From Flavobacteriales bacterium (GTDB lineage: Bacteria > Bacteroidota > Bacteroidia > Flavobacteriales > UBA7312): a stretch of DNA of 64,000 nucleotides. The notes beneath the pieces were generated by a model. That model was not told the DNA's origin. It ran no database searches and worked only from the letters and a program-made list of their open reading frames with translations. The position numbers were made by a program, and so were the translations under genes. Shown one piece after another: positions 9,360 to 18,966 of this stretch. Every line of letters starts with the position of its first letter. Position 1 is the stretch's first letter. Location of the stretch: NCBI GenBank assembly GCA_016779995.1, contig JADHMO010000007.1:37440-101439 (forward strand). The letters are read 5' to 3'.

Positions 9360-10030
9360 TGGATTCATCTGAAAAAATCATCAATAGACTCACTAAGAAA
9401 GCTGCTACTAAACAAGAAGTTTATAGAGTATGTAAATCATCTTTTGAAATGCTAAAAGAGGTCGTTAGTGAGCTTTCAGAAGAATTGTCCAATAATGTGT
9501 CACCGGTGGACAAACATGTAGAAATTAAGTACACAGATAAAGGAGAATTTGAAATTGAGCTTAAATTTTCGGGTGACACCCTAATTTTTCACATGCACAC
9601 CAATACCTTCTCCTTTGAGAAAAGTCATCAGATTTGGAATTCTAGCTACGTTAAAAAAGACGAATACAAAGCTTACTGTGGTGTTATAAACGTCTATAAT
9701 TTTTTAAGCGATAGCTTCAAATACAATAGAATAAATGACTTAGGCTATATGATAGGAAGGCTATTTATTAATAAAGAACAGCACTTTTTTACGGAAGGTG
9801 ATGGAAGAATGAGATTTTTATACAACAACTTTCAAAACGACGTTTTAGATAAGAATATTTTAAAAAATATCGTACACGAGTTAATGTTGCACGCTATGGA
9901 CTTTGAACTTGTCACACCTTCCTTTAAAGATGTCCAAGTAGTTAGTCTAGATCAAATCAATCAAATGAGCCAAAATATGAAGCTCAAAACAGCCAAAAAA
10001 CTAGGTTTCAAGTTCAGCAACGAAAAATAA
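9359..10030 (+). CDS. Conserved hypothetical protein downstream of proS
   Basis: A 223-residue soluble protein with no signal peptide or membrane segment. It has a helical N-terminus, a mixed alpha/beta middle (LKFSGDTLIFHMHTNTF; DEYKAYCGVINVYNFLSD) and a charged C-terminal tail (MKLKTAKKLGFKF). The start codon overlaps the proS stop (TAATG), so it is translationally coupled to proS. I do not recognise a named domain. Confidence 0.75.
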   Translation: MDSSEKIINRLTKKAATKQEVYRVCKSSFEMLKEVVSELSEELSNNVSPVDKHVEIKYTDKGEFEIELKFSGDTLIFHMHTNTFSFEKSHQIWNSSYVKKDEYKAYCGVINVYNFLSDSFKYNRINDLGYMIGRLFINKEQHFFTEGDGRMRFLYNNFQNDVLDKNILKNIVHELMLHAMDFELVTPSFKDVQVVSLDQINQMSQNMKLKTAKKLGFKFSNEK

Positions 10031-10052
10031 TTTCTTTTTTTTGTTCAACTTC

Positions 10053-10082
10053 TTTGTAGAAATACAAAAGATATTATATTTG
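10053..10082 (+). promoter_or_regulatory. Promoter of tRNA-Glu
   Basis: -33 TTTG at 10053-10056 and -7 TATATTTG at 10075-10082, 18 bases apart, an exact fit to the Bacteroidota primary-sigma consensus; the tRNA begins 29 bases downstream. Confidence 0.8.
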
Positions 10083-10111
10083 CACTCGCCTTTTTTAAGG
10101 ACTAATACACT

Positions 10112-10183
10112 GGCCCCTTCGTCTAGTGGTTAGGACGCCAGGTTTTCATCCTGGAAACAGGAGTTCGATTCTCCTAGGGGCTG
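10112..10183 (+). tRNA. tRNA-Glu (anticodon TTC)
   Basis: A full cloverleaf is visible: acceptor GGCCCCT pairs with AGGGGCT (one G-T pair), D arm with GTCTAGTGGTTAGGAC, anticodon stem CCAGG/CCTGG with loop TTTTCAT giving anticodon TTC, and a T arm with GTTCGATTC. Discriminator is G; CCA is not encoded. An intrinsic terminator begins two bases later. Confidence 0.98.
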
Positions 10184-10184
10184 C

Positions 10185-10215
10185 AAACCCACTCTACTTC
10201 AGAGTGGGTTTTTTT
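10185..10215 (+). terminator. Terminator of tRNA-Glu
   Basis: Perfect 11-bp stem AAACCCACTCT / AGAGTGGGTTT with loop ACTTC, running into a T tract. Confidence 0.92.
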
Positions 10216-10278
10216 ATTTTACCACTTTCTAATAGAATAGATTGATGTAAATTGCAAATTCCTTAACAACTGTTCGTA

Positions 10279-11100
10279 ATGAAGACCATCATAAAAAGTA
10301 TTCTTTTTATTTGTGCTATTCTTATCCTAATTGCATTCGTGGATTTCAATAATGATGAAGATAATAATCATGACTTTAGCAGCACTGATAAAATGCTATT
10401 TGCACATAGAGGCTTAGCTGAATTTGCTGAAAATTCTTGGCAGGGTTTCAAACAATCTCAAACTCTCGGTTTTAATTCCATTGAGTGCGATGTGCAATTC
10501 ACCAAAGACAATAAACTCATCATTTTTCACGATAAAAATGCCAAAAGGTTACTAGGAATAGACCAGAACATAGAAGACTTGATATGGAGTGAAATCGAAA
10601 CTAAAGCCATTATACACAACAACGAAATTAGTGAGCAATATGTACTATCTTTAGATGAACTACTTAGATTATCGTCAGATTTTCAATACCTCTATCTAGA
10701 TTTCAAAACAACTAACAAAACCATTGCAGATAGCCTATTGGCTTTGATGGAAAAACATCAAGCATATGAACGTGTACTTCTTGCTGATGCCAACATCTTG
10801 TTTTTAGCCTACTTAAAGCATAAAATACCCCAGATTAAAACTGTTTTGGAAGGTTTTAATAAAGGAAAAGAATGGACTTATTACCTCATACCATCGTCTT
10901 TAAAACCAGATTATTTTGCTAGTTTTTTCTCAGAAGTAGATGACAAGCATATAAAGTTTTTAAATGAACAAAATTTAATGCCCCGTAAAGTAGTGTATGG
11001 TATTAACAAAAGTAATTACCAACAAGCTATAGATATGGGGTTGAGGCATTTGATAATAGACTACGACTCTAGTTTATCTTCTCAAATCACAGCTTACTAG
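10279..11100 (+). CDS. Glycerophosphodiester phosphodiesterase, membrane-anchored
   Basis: A GDPD-family enzyme that hydrolyses glycerophosphodiesters from phospholipid turnover to glycerol-3-phosphate and an alcohol. Catalytic features are in place: H43-R44 (FAHRG), E51-N52, the metal-binding E69 and D71 (IECDVQ) and H84 (IIFHD). A hydrophobic N-terminus (residues 5-21) is an uncleaved anchor or signal peptide, so the enzyme probably faces the periplasm. Length 273 aa fits. The stop lies seven bases from the stop of the convergent AddB-like gene. Confidence 0.9.
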   Translation: MKTIIKSILFICAILILIAFVDFNNDEDNNHDFSSTDKMLFAHRGLAEFAENSWQGFKQSQTLGFNSIECDVQFTKDNKLIIFHDKNAKRLLGIDQNIEDLIWSEIETKAIIHNNEISEQYVLSLDELLRLSSDFQYLYLDFKTTNKTIADSLLALMEKHQAYERVLLADANILFLAYLKHKIPQIKTVLEGFNKGKEWTYYLIPSSLKPDYFASFFSEVDDKHIKFLNEQNLMPRKVVYGINKSNYQQAIDMGLRHLIIDYDSSLSSQITAY

Positions 11101-11107
11101 ATTATAA

Positions 11108-13867
11108 TTACCTACCACACACCGATTTAAAATCGCACCATTGACAAGCATCTTTATTTTCAGTAGGATAAAATTCTTTTTCATCTTCTACTATGGTCGA
11201 TAATAGAATTTCCAATTCTTCTTCGAATTTTTCCATTACTAAAGCGTCCATTTTGAGTATTGTTTTATCTAGCTTTACAAAGATAGGTCCATCGTCTAAA
11301 TTTCTTAACGAATAGTTAGCAGCCGTAAAACTACTGTCATTCATTACAGTCTTGGCATACAAATAGGCGTATGTCATCAGTTGAAAGGCTTTAGCTTTTT
11401 TGGGGTTTTCTCTTAATTCTTGAAATGACTTAAAACTTAGGTCTTTTTGTTCAACTTTTCCCGATTTATAATCAATAATTCGCACAGAATCACCTACTCT
11501 ATCTACCCTATCCACATTTCCAAACAAGTTAAACTCTATACCATTGACATTTATAGGGTAAGAAAGAGAACGCTCTACATCGGTAACAAAAAAGGATTCT
11601 TCACATTCAGATAAAAAATGCTGTTCAGCCTCAAAGTAATTTGAGGTAAGTCGTTGTGCTACTTGATACAACAAATGATTTTTACCGTGATTCATACGAT
11701 CTCCTACTTCTTTTTGAAAACCTTCTGTTATAGCCATCAAAGTGGTATTCTTGATTTCATCTAACAATTGAGGTCTTAAAGGTGCATACAGATGTGGAGA
11801 GTAGGCTTCGCACAGAGCCTCGTGTATAATTGTACCAAAAGAATTGGCTTCCATAAATTCCTCAATCTCATCTTGTGGATATATTTTAGCGATGTATTTG
11901 AAATAAAATTGCAACCTACAATTTATAAAGGTAGTTAGGGCCGTTGGCGACACCCTTTTAGCTGCCCATTCCTCGAGTTTTCCTTTTATAGTTTCTGATT
12001 TATCAATGATAATAGGCTCTATTGAGTTTACACTATTAACCTCCGATTGCAAGACCTTTTCATTAATCTGAAGATGGTCTAACTCATTGATAATTTGAGT
12101 AATGAATCGGCTTTTTTCACCGCTTCCAAAATCATCGTTTTGGGTGTTATATATCAAGGAAACATGTTCTGCACGTTGAAGTAATCTATAAAAGTGATAC
12201 CCAAAAATAGCATCTCTTTCTTCGTGTGTAGGCATCTTAAAATGCTTTTTCAATACAAAAGGAATAAACGAATTGACGGACTTACCAGCAGGTAATTTTT
12301 CTTCGTTAACACTCATAATAATAACATTCTTAAAGTCAAGTGTACGTGTTTCTAGCACTCCCATCATTTGTAAGCCGTTAAGCGGTTCTCCCATAAAAGC
12401 AATGGACTCTTTGCCTATGATTTGGAAAAAGATGGCTCTTAGCGTCTTTAAATCCATATCTCCTTTAAAATCTATCAAATGGTTTTCTAATATCTGAATG
12501 GATTTGTAAAAAGAAAATAAAATTTCAGATTCTACACTTGCCTCTTGCTTAACCAATTGGTTTTTTAATTTATCTAGCAAAAGCTTAATGTTATGAATGG
12601 CTAAAGTGGTATCCGACCAATCGCCCAAGATGAAAGCAAGAATATCCCATTGGCTATCATCGTTAACAACTTTTTTCAGAGAAGAAGTTGAAACAAAAAC
12701 AATATTTTTTTTATTCAAATGGTGATTGATTGCCATCAATTTAGAGGAATCTATCAGACGGCTCAAATATGGATTTCTAAGAAGTTTTTGAATGTCTTTC
12801 GAATGGAATTTATTTTTACCGTATTGCTGTTTCTTCAACTGAGTTTTAAAGAGTAAATCAACCAAACTAAACAAAGGTGTACTACTTATTGGCGCACCCA
12901 TGGTTATATTTACACTCTGAATTGAATCAGGCAAATTATTCAACACAGGAAATAATAAGTTTTCGTCTGCAAGTACTAGTGCCGTTTGACTATCAGTCAA
13001 ATCTCCTTTAGGAAAGTTGGCTAACAAATGACCCGCAGTACGTGCTTGTCCTACATTCTTAGCGCACCCTATTATATCTATGGTTTTATCGTTTTCAAAA
13101 AAGCGACTAAGTTTAGCATTTCCCCATTGTTGAAAATGTTGTCTTAGAAAAAGTCCTCCCTCGTGTTTATCGTTTTCTACATAATGGGCATCAGCGTCCC
13201 AAAACAATTTAGCATTTTTATGAGTCACAAAGTGATTCACTATTCTGTTTTCAGCGGTTGTAAGAGCATTTAAACCAACAAACCAAACCTCATCAAAATC
13301 GTGTTTTAAATTAACTATAGAATCGGCAGCTTGACGATATGCCAAACCTTGATAAGCCAAATTATCTTTGAGTAAAGAAGCCTTAAATGTTGTATACCAA
13401 TCATACAAATAAGCAAAAAACTGAACATATTTCTCTTGAAATGGAGTTAATTCAGCACTATTTAAACTCCATTGTTCTAACTCTTTAATATCTCTAAGGT
13501 TAGTCAATAGAGCTTGGGTATCAACCAAATATCTATCCATTTCATTGAAGTCGTACAATATAGTTTGACTCCATTTTAGAAATTGCTCAAAATTATCGTC
13601 ATTATTATCTGGTCTATTGGCATCAAATATTTCATAGAGGCGAAACTGCAAACTCAAATTATCAATAGTATGTAGTCCTGAAAGCTCAGTAATAAAATCT
13701 TCAATCGAATAAATTTTGGGCAACCAAATGGGCTTAGAAATGTACTTAGACAAATAATGTTTTAGAAATACTATGGAACGTTTTGAGGGCAACACAACCG
13801 TTAGTCTGTCGGTATTACCTTTATCCAAAATTTGTTGAGCGATATGTTCTAAAAAAGGCTTTACCAC
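11108..13867 (-). CDS. addB: AddB-like PD-(D/E)XK nuclease with iron-sulfur cysteines
   Basis: Partner of the helicase-nuclease upstream in a double-strand break resection complex of the AddAB/RecBCD type. The C-terminal nuclease has D786 (GNVDRVDRV), D799 and K801 (IIDYKSG) and the QLMTYAYLY motif; C650 together with C908, C911 and C917 (CQWCDFKSVC) form the four-cysteine iron-sulfur pattern known from AddB. The N-terminal ~600 residues look like an inactivated helicase (VVLPSKRSIVFL in place of a true Walker A). 919 aa. The start overlaps the addA stop by seven bases, so the two subunits are translationally coupled. Homology to AddB is at the fold and motif level, so the symbol is tentative. 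Confidence 0.85.
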   Translation of the reverse strand: MVKPFLEHIAQQILDKGNTDRLTVVLPSKRSIVFLKHYLSKYISKPIWLPKIYSIEDFITELSGLHTIDNLSLQFRLYEIFDANRPDNNDDNFEQFLKWSQTILYDFNEMDRYLVDTQALLTNLRDIKELEQWSLNSAELTPFQEKYVQFFAYLYDWYTTFKASLLKDNLAYQGLAYRQAADSIVNLKHDFDEVWFVGLNALTTAENRIVNHFVTHKNAKLFWDADAHYVENDKHEGGLFLRQHFQQWGNAKLSRFFENDKTIDIIGCAKNVGQARTAGHLLANFPKGDLTDSQTALVLADENLLFPVLNNLPDSIQSVNITMGAPISSTPLFSLVDLLFKTQLKKQQYGKNKFHSKDIQKLLRNPYLSRLIDSSKLMAINHHLNKKNIVFVSTSSLKKVVNDDSQWDILAFILGDWSDTTLAIHNIKLLLDKLKNQLVKQEASVESEILFSFYKSIQILENHLIDFKGDMDLKTLRAIFFQIIGKESIAFMGEPLNGLQMMGVLETRTLDFKNVIIMSVNEEKLPAGKSVNSFIPFVLKKHFKMPTHEERDAIFGYHFYRLLQRAEHVSLIYNTQNDDFGSGEKSRFITQIINELDHLQINEKVLQSEVNSVNSIEPIIIDKSETIKGKLEEWAAKRVSPTALTTFINCRLQFYFKYIAKIYPQDEIEEFMEANSFGTIIHEALCEAYSPHLYAPLRPQLLDEIKNTTLMAITEGFQKEVGDRMNHGKNHLLYQVAQRLTSNYFEAEQHFLSECEESFFVTDVERSLSYPINVNGIEFNLFGNVDRVDRVGDSVRIIDYKSGKVEQKDLSFKSFQELRENPKKAKAFQLMTYAYLYAKTVMNDSSFTAANYSLRNLDDGPIFVKLDKTILKMDALVMEKFEEELEILLSTIVEDEKEFYPTENKDACQWCDFKSVCGR

Positions 13868-16800
13868 TGTACTATTTTATCGTTTTCTTCAGTATAAATT
13901 ATATATTTAGATATTTCATTAAAACCCATCTTTTTCAATGCTTTATAATATCCATCTACTTGATTTTTATGCTTTTCCATTTGAGAAGTCGAGCCCGTCT
14001 TGTAGTCAATAATTTTTACTTTATTATTCTTAATTAAAAGTCGATCTGGCACATAACTTTCGCCACTTTCTTGTAAAATAATTTGTTCAGTTTTCACTTC
14101 CCAATCTTCTAAAAAGAATGGTCTTAGCTGTTCATCATTTAGCAATTCCTCAACTCTTTTTCTAAGCTTACTTTTCATCTCTACTGATACTAAGCCGTTA
14201 CGTTCTAATTTATCAAGTACTTCCTCCTTATCTTTTGGATAATGAATCTGAGCCAAACATTCGTGCAACAAACTCCCCCATTGTTGTCTATCTAAATTGA
14301 TATCCCATAATTGATTGGAATTGTTCTTTAGACGAATGGTCTTCCTCCAATCAGATAAAGAAGAATAATTTAAATTAAGCGCCAAGTTATCAATGGCTTT
14401 TTTATCTGATTTAGGCTCTAACTTTCCTACACTAATTGGGAATTCATCTGTTGTACTTTGAAAGTAATAACCAATTAACTTACTTAGTGTATTAAAATCA
14501 TCTAGGTTTTTATATTCAGCAGTATAGATGTATAACTGTTGCTTAGCTCGAGTCATAGCCACATACAGAACATTCAAATCGTCCATTATGGCTTTATTTT
14601 TCTCCTCTTTATGAATCTCGGCATATTCTGAACGTTCTAATTGCTGACTATTCTTCAATAATGCCACTTTCATTTTCTTTATTTTGCCTTTGGCATCAAC
14701 CCATAACTCTTCACTTGCCTTACCTACCTTCCAATTAAAGGGAATAAACACTATTGGAAATTCTAAACCCTTAGACTTGTGTACAGTCATTACTTTTACG
14801 GCATCCATATCGTCAGGTACTACAATAGCTTCTTTATCTTGGTTTTTGTCCCACCATTCTAAAAATGCCACTATATCGTTACTATTTTTTATAGAGAACT
14901 TATGTATAGTATCTAGAAAATAATGAAGGTAAATATCTGTTGAAGAAAGTTTAAAGACATGTATTAATCGTTCTACCAAATCATATATAGCCAATTCCCA
15001 AAGTGCTTGTGGTTGGAAATCAATTCCTAAAGATGTAATAAAGTCATTAAATACACGTCTATCGCCTTTACCAATTGACTCCAAAACTTGGTGCAAGTTG
15101 TAATCATCATTTTCATTATTGTAGTATAAATAACTAATTATATAAGTTTGGGACACTTTATCCTGAGTATTATGCAAATATGCCAATACAGCTAAAATGA
15201 AATTCACATCTTTTGAGGCACTCAATAATAAAGCCTCATCTGATAAAACATTCACTCCTGCCCGGTTTAGACTTTCTGCTGCTTGACATGCTTCTTTTCC
15301 AGATCTACACAAAATAGCCATATCCTTAAAATCGTAATTCATAGACCTCAACACCTCTATCTGTTGTATAATCTTATCCATTACATCGGATTTAAAGCTT
15401 TTGGTATCAGGGGTCAAATCGATATGTATATACCCACCATCTTTCCCTTTAGGGTTTTGTTCGCTAGATTCATATATGGCTTGTAAATCTGGACTAATGA
15501 TGCTCTTTAAATTATTAAAGAAAGCATTATTAAATTGTACTATCTCTTTATCACTTCTCCAATTGTCCGACAATACTTTTTCCTCAGCATTGTTCAATAA
15601 ACTGTTATTCAATTCATCTGGGTTTGGCAATAATTCAGATTGAAAGATATGTTCTGGCAACTGAACAAATTGTTCTACCTCACCCCCTCGCCATCGGTAA
15701 ATGGATTGCTTAGCATCGCCTACAATAAGGTTCTGATAACCCTCAGATAAAGAGTTATGAACCAAAGGCAATAAATTATGCCATTGCATTACCGAAGTAT
15801 CTTGAAATTCATCTATCAAAAAATGATGATACCTCTCTCCTAACCTTTCATAAATAAATGGCGTGGGTTCTTTACGGATTATTTCCGCAATGGCATTGTT
15901 AAATTCTGAAATATGCTTAACGTTATTTTCTTCTTTAAACTGTTCCAATTCCTTTGACAACTCATTAAGCACTGCTATTGAAAAGATATTGTTTAACAAG
16001 AGCTTATTGAAAATATAATCCTTAAATCCTACTCTTAAATGCTTTTGTACATCGTCAAAAAGAGCGGTTAGAAAATCAGCGTGATTAATTATAATTTCTT
16101 TTTTATCCTCATCTACCGAATTGGCACACCATTTGTTATCGGCTACATTTTTCTGTAATGTGTCTGAAGGGAAGAATTTATCTGAAGAACGTTTTCTAAA
16201 ATTATTAAAATAATTGTAAAATGAACCTCTCGTAAAGTCTTTTGGACCTAGATTGAAGGTTTTGCAAAAAGCTAAGAATTCCGTTCTTTTATTTAACAAT
16301 ATCTGTTCAAAAGCATCGATTTCTGATAATAAATCGTTCTTTACTTCCAAACAATCGGAAATACTTACATCATTGAGTGAACTAATAAACTTCTCAGATT
16401 TTTCGATAAATAAATGTTTAGCAAACTGTTCAAGAGCATTTTCAAGATTATAACTCTTACCTTCATCTGCCTTGCTCAAAGCAAATGCTACCAAAGCATC
16501 AGACACTTCTTTATTTGTTCCTATTCGACTAATTAAAAAAGATACTGTTGGTTGTATTAGCAAATCTTTATCCATCTCTACCTCAAAGGATTGAGCCATT
16601 TGCAAATCATGGGCGAAAGTTCGTACAATACGAAAAACAAACTTATCAATAGTAGAAATGGATAAATCAGTGTAGTTATGTAATATAGCTGTGAGAATCT
16701 GCTGTGAGCGAGTTTTGATTTCCTCATCGCTTAAAGAAGTATCTTCCTGTATGTGACTAAAAAATGAATTAGTCTTTCCTTGCCCCACTCCTTTTGACAA

Positions 16801-17001
16801 ATCGGAAATGAACGATAATACCCGTTCTTTCATTTCAGAGGCCGCCTTGTTGGTAAAGGTGATAGCTAAAATATGTCTAAAATAACGAGGGTAAAATGTT
16901 TTACCATCACCAATCAATGCCATTCCTATGAAATTACGCACCAATGAGTAGGTTTTTCCAGAGCCAGCAGAAGAACGGTATATGTGTAGGTTTTTACTCA
17001 T
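13861..17001 (-). CDS. addA: AddA-like UvrD/Rep helicase-nuclease
   Basis: The motor and second nuclease of the AddAB-like break-processing complex. SF1A helicase motifs run in order: Walker A SSAGSGKTYS (residues 10-19), DEFQD (motif II, within LIDEFQDTSVMQW), GDAKQSIYRWRGG (motif III), VMTVHKSKGLEFPIVF (motif V) and NVLYVAMTRAKQQLY (motif VI). A C-terminal RecB-type nuclease has D986 (VPDRLL), D999 and K1001 (IIDYKTG), so both subunits retain nuclease residues, as in AddAB. 1046 aa. It is the first gene of a two-gene operon, divergent from mbnP. Confidence 0.92.
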   Translation of the reverse strand: MSKNLHIYRSSAGSGKTYSLVRNFIGMALIGDGKTFYPRYFRHILAITFTNKAASEMKERVLSFISDLSKGVGQGKTNSFFSHIQEDTSLSDEEIKTRSQQILTAILHNYTDLSISTIDKFVFRIVRTFAHDLQMAQSFEVEMDKDLLIQPTVSFLISRIGTNKEVSDALVAFALSKADEGKSYNLENALEQFAKHLFIEKSEKFISSLNDVSISDCLEVKNDLLSEIDAFEQILLNKRTEFLAFCKTFNLGPKDFTRGSFYNYFNNFRKRSSDKFFPSDTLQKNVADNKWCANSVDEDKKEIIINHADFLTALFDDVQKHLRVGFKDYIFNKLLLNNIFSIAVLNELSKELEQFKEENNVKHISEFNNAIAEIIRKEPTPFIYERLGERYHHFLIDEFQDTSVMQWHNLLPLVHNSLSEGYQNLIVGDAKQSIYRWRGGEVEQFVQLPEHIFQSELLPNPDELNNSLLNNAEEKVLSDNWRSDKEIVQFNNAFFNNLKSIISPDLQAIYESSEQNPKGKDGGYIHIDLTPDTKSFKSDVMDKIIQQIEVLRSMNYDFKDMAILCRSGKEACQAAESLNRAGVNVLSDEALLLSASKDVNFILAVLAYLHNTQDKVSQTYIISYLYYNNENDDYNLHQVLESIGKGDRRVFNDFITSLGIDFQPQALWELAIYDLVERLIHVFKLSSTDIYLHYFLDTIHKFSIKNSNDIVAFLEWWDKNQDKEAIVVPDDMDAVKVMTVHKSKGLEFPIVFIPFNWKVGKASEELWVDAKGKIKKMKVALLKNSQQLERSEYAEIHKEEKNKAIMDDLNVLYVAMTRAKQQLYIYTAEYKNLDDFNTLSKLIGYYFQSTTDEFPISVGKLEPKSDKKAIDNLALNLNYSSLSDWRKTIRLKNNSNQLWDINLDRQQWGSLLHECLAQIHYPKDKEEVLDKLERNGLVSVEMKSKLRKRVEELLNDEQLRPFFLEDWEVKTEQIILQESGESYVPDRLLIKNNKVKIIDYKTGSTSQMEKHKNQVDGYYKALKKMGFNEISKYIIYTEENDKIVQW

Positions 17002-17132
17002 CGATTTGTACTCGCAAAATAGATAATTAAAAAGAAAAAAAATCTTAAAATCAGCAACATTTATTCACAATTTGTCCATTTCACAATTAATCATTTAACA
17101 TCAACGTTTAAAATTTAAATCTAGATAATCGT

Positions 17133-17140
17133 TATATTTG
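17133..17140 (+). promoter_or_regulatory. Predicted -7 box of the mbnP operon, leaderless arrangement
   Basis: TATATTTG, exact TAnnTTTG, ending five bases before the ATG at 17146. A weak -33 (TTTA, 17107-17110) lies 22 bases upstream. Confidence 0.55.
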
Positions 17141-17145
17141 TACCT

Positions 17146-17925
17146 ATGAAGATTTCCCATATTTTTAACTTATTTTTATTCGGACTTTTTCTGACAATTT
17201 TCTCTTGTAAAGAACCTGGCTGCACCGATGCCAACGCTATAAATTATGATAGTGCAGCTAATGAAGATGATAACTCTTGCTTATACAACGGCAGCTTAAA
17301 CATAGACTTCAGACTAGTAAATGGCAATCAAGCCTTTAGCAAATACGATACTATACAAAGCCAAGATTATAGTTTTCGTCTTGAAAAAATTAAATTCTAC
17401 ATAAGTAATTTACAACTCAAGTCTTCGGATGAGAACAAATTTCTTAGTGAAGTTCACCTCTACGACATAGATAATGCTAATTCCAAAAGTCTAACTTTTA
17501 ACTTAGAAGAAGGAACGTTTGATAGCTTGTATTTTGATTTGGGACTGAATAGTGAACAGAATAGCACAACCCCTGCAAATTATGATGTGAACCATCCGTT
17601 AGGGTTAAATCAAAATACCTTTTGGGCTATGGAGCCCTCATCTTATATTTTTGTAATGATAGAAGGCAAAATGGATACCCTAGTGGGCGATGACTATTAT
17701 CCATTAACCTATCATTTGGCTCATAGTGATTTGCTTAGAAATGTAGCTTTAGAAAAACCAATAAATATATCCCATGAAAATACAAACACCTTGGTAGTTG
17801 ATGTAGATGTATCCAAAATTTTTGACTCTGTTGATTTATCTGAAGAATTACCACACCAAAGCACTAACTCTAAGCTAGCACAGCTATTAATGGATAACTT
17901 CTCTACTACCTTTGAAATTCAGTAA
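17146..17925 (+). CDS. mbnP: MbnP family copper-binding lipoprotein
   Basis: MbnP proteins are periplasmic partners of the di-haem enzyme MbnH, which in methanotrophs oxidises a tryptophan of MbnP to kynurenine and so makes a copper site. The family core is seen in NIDFRLVNGNQAF, the SFRLEKIKFYISNLQL segment, YDVNHPLGLNQNTFWAME and LTYHLAHS. The signal ends in a lipobox at C21. W160, in the conserved position of the family, is the only tryptophan in the 259 residues. Between lipobox and core lies a 21-residue cysteine-bounded module (residues 25-45, GCTDANAINYDS...) that also occurs four times in the large surface protein at the end of the window. The mbnH start overlaps this gene by 14 bases. 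Confidence 0.85.
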   Translation: MKISHIFNLFLFGLFLTIFSCKEPGCTDANAINYDSAANEDDNSCLYNGSLNIDFRLVNGNQAFSKYDTIQSQDYSFRLEKIKFYISNLQLKSSDENKFLSEVHLYDIDNANSKSLTFNLEEGTFDSLYFDLGLNSEQNSTTPANYDVNHPLGLNQNTFWAMEPSSYIFVMIEGKMDTLVGDDYYPLTYHLAHSDLLRNVALEKPINISHENTNTLVVDVDVSKIFDSVDLSEELPHQSTNSKLAQLLMDNFSTTFEIQ

Positions 17926-18958
17926 ATACATATATCTACTTTTAACATTGATACTCTTTTCTTGTCAAAGAGATATCCCATATATAGAACCATTTGTTTA
18001 CAATCCTACTTATGTAGTTTTAGAAAAACCTAAGGGCTTTCCACAAGCTAGTATTCCAGCAGATAACCCTATGACAGAAGAAGGTATTAAATTAGGTAAA
18101 AAACTTTTCTACGACCCTATTCTTTCAGGAGATAACACAATGTCTTGTGCTGATTGTCATTTTCAGGCCAATTCTTTCAGTGACCCCGTACAATTTAGTG
18201 TTGGTATAGAAGGTGTCTTGGGCGATATGAATGCTTCTACCATTGTAAATCCAGCATGGAACACTTCAAACTTTTGGGACGGCAGGTCTGTTACTTTAGA
18301 AGACCAAGCTTTTGGACCTGTTACGAGCTTTATAGAATTACATTCGCCCAGTTGGCAAGAGGTAAGTCGTAAGCTTATGGCAAACGACACCTACAAAAAC
18401 ATGTTTAGAGAGGCATTCAATATTGAAGTTATTGATTCAAATTACGTTGTTAAGGCCATTGCTCAATTTGAAAGAACATTAATTTCTGCCGATTCTAAAT
18501 TCGATAAATTCTTGGATTATAGAGCAAGTCTTACCCCATCTGAATTGAGAGGTAAAGAAATTTTCACCACAGAAAAAGGGGATTGTTTTCACTGTCACTC
18601 CTACCCTTTATTCACAAGTAATGATTTCCATAACAATGGTCTAGACCCTGAATTAGAAATGGACAACGGTAGGTTTAATGTTACAAGAGATGTTAATGAT
18701 AAAGGCAAGTTTAAAAGCCCATCTCTTAGAAATATCGAACTCACAGCACCATACATGCATGATGGTAGATTTCAAACCCTAGAAGAGGTTATTGAACACT
18801 ATAATTTTGGCGGTCATAATTCAACTACTATTGACCCACTAATGAAAAAAGTTGGTATAGGATTAGGTTTGAGCCAGCAAAACAAAGTAGATTTGATAAA
18901 TTTTCTAAAAACCTTGACAGATACAAGTTTTATCAATAATCCCAATTTTCAACCTTAG
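17912..18958 (+). CDS. mbnH: MbnH-like di-haem cytochrome c peroxidase family lipoprotein
   Basis: A 348-residue di-haem protein of the bacterial cytochrome c peroxidase/MauG superfamily. It has a lipobox at C18 (LILFSC), haem-binding CADCH at 79-83 and CFHCH at 225-229, and the family phrases LGKKLFYDPILSGDNTMSC, NPAWNTSNFWDGR and APYMHDGRFQTLEEVIEHY, whose methionine is a candidate distal ligand. Because it is coupled to mbnP, I infer an MbnH role (tryptophan-to-kynurenine oxidation of MbnP) over a stand-alone peroxide scavenger. The start is TTG inside mbnP, supported by the intact lipoprotein signal that follows. Confidence 0.87.
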   Translation: MKFSKYIYLLLTLILFSCQRDIPYIEPFVYNPTYVVLEKPKGFPQASIPADNPMTEEGIKLGKKLFYDPILSGDNTMSCADCHFQANSFSDPVQFSVGIEGVLGDMNASTIVNPAWNTSNFWDGRSVTLEDQAFGPVTSFIELHSPSWQEVSRKLMANDTYKNMFREAFNIEVIDSNYVVKAIAQFERTLISADSKFDKFLDYRASLTPSELRGKEIFTTEKGDCFHCHSYPLFTSNDFHNNGLDPELEMDNGRFNVTRDVNDKGKFKSPSLRNIELTAPYMHDGRFQTLEEVIEHYNFGGHNSTTIDPLMKKVGIGLGLSQQNKVDLINFLKTLTDTSFINNPNFQP

Positions 18959-18966
18959 ACTTTGAT

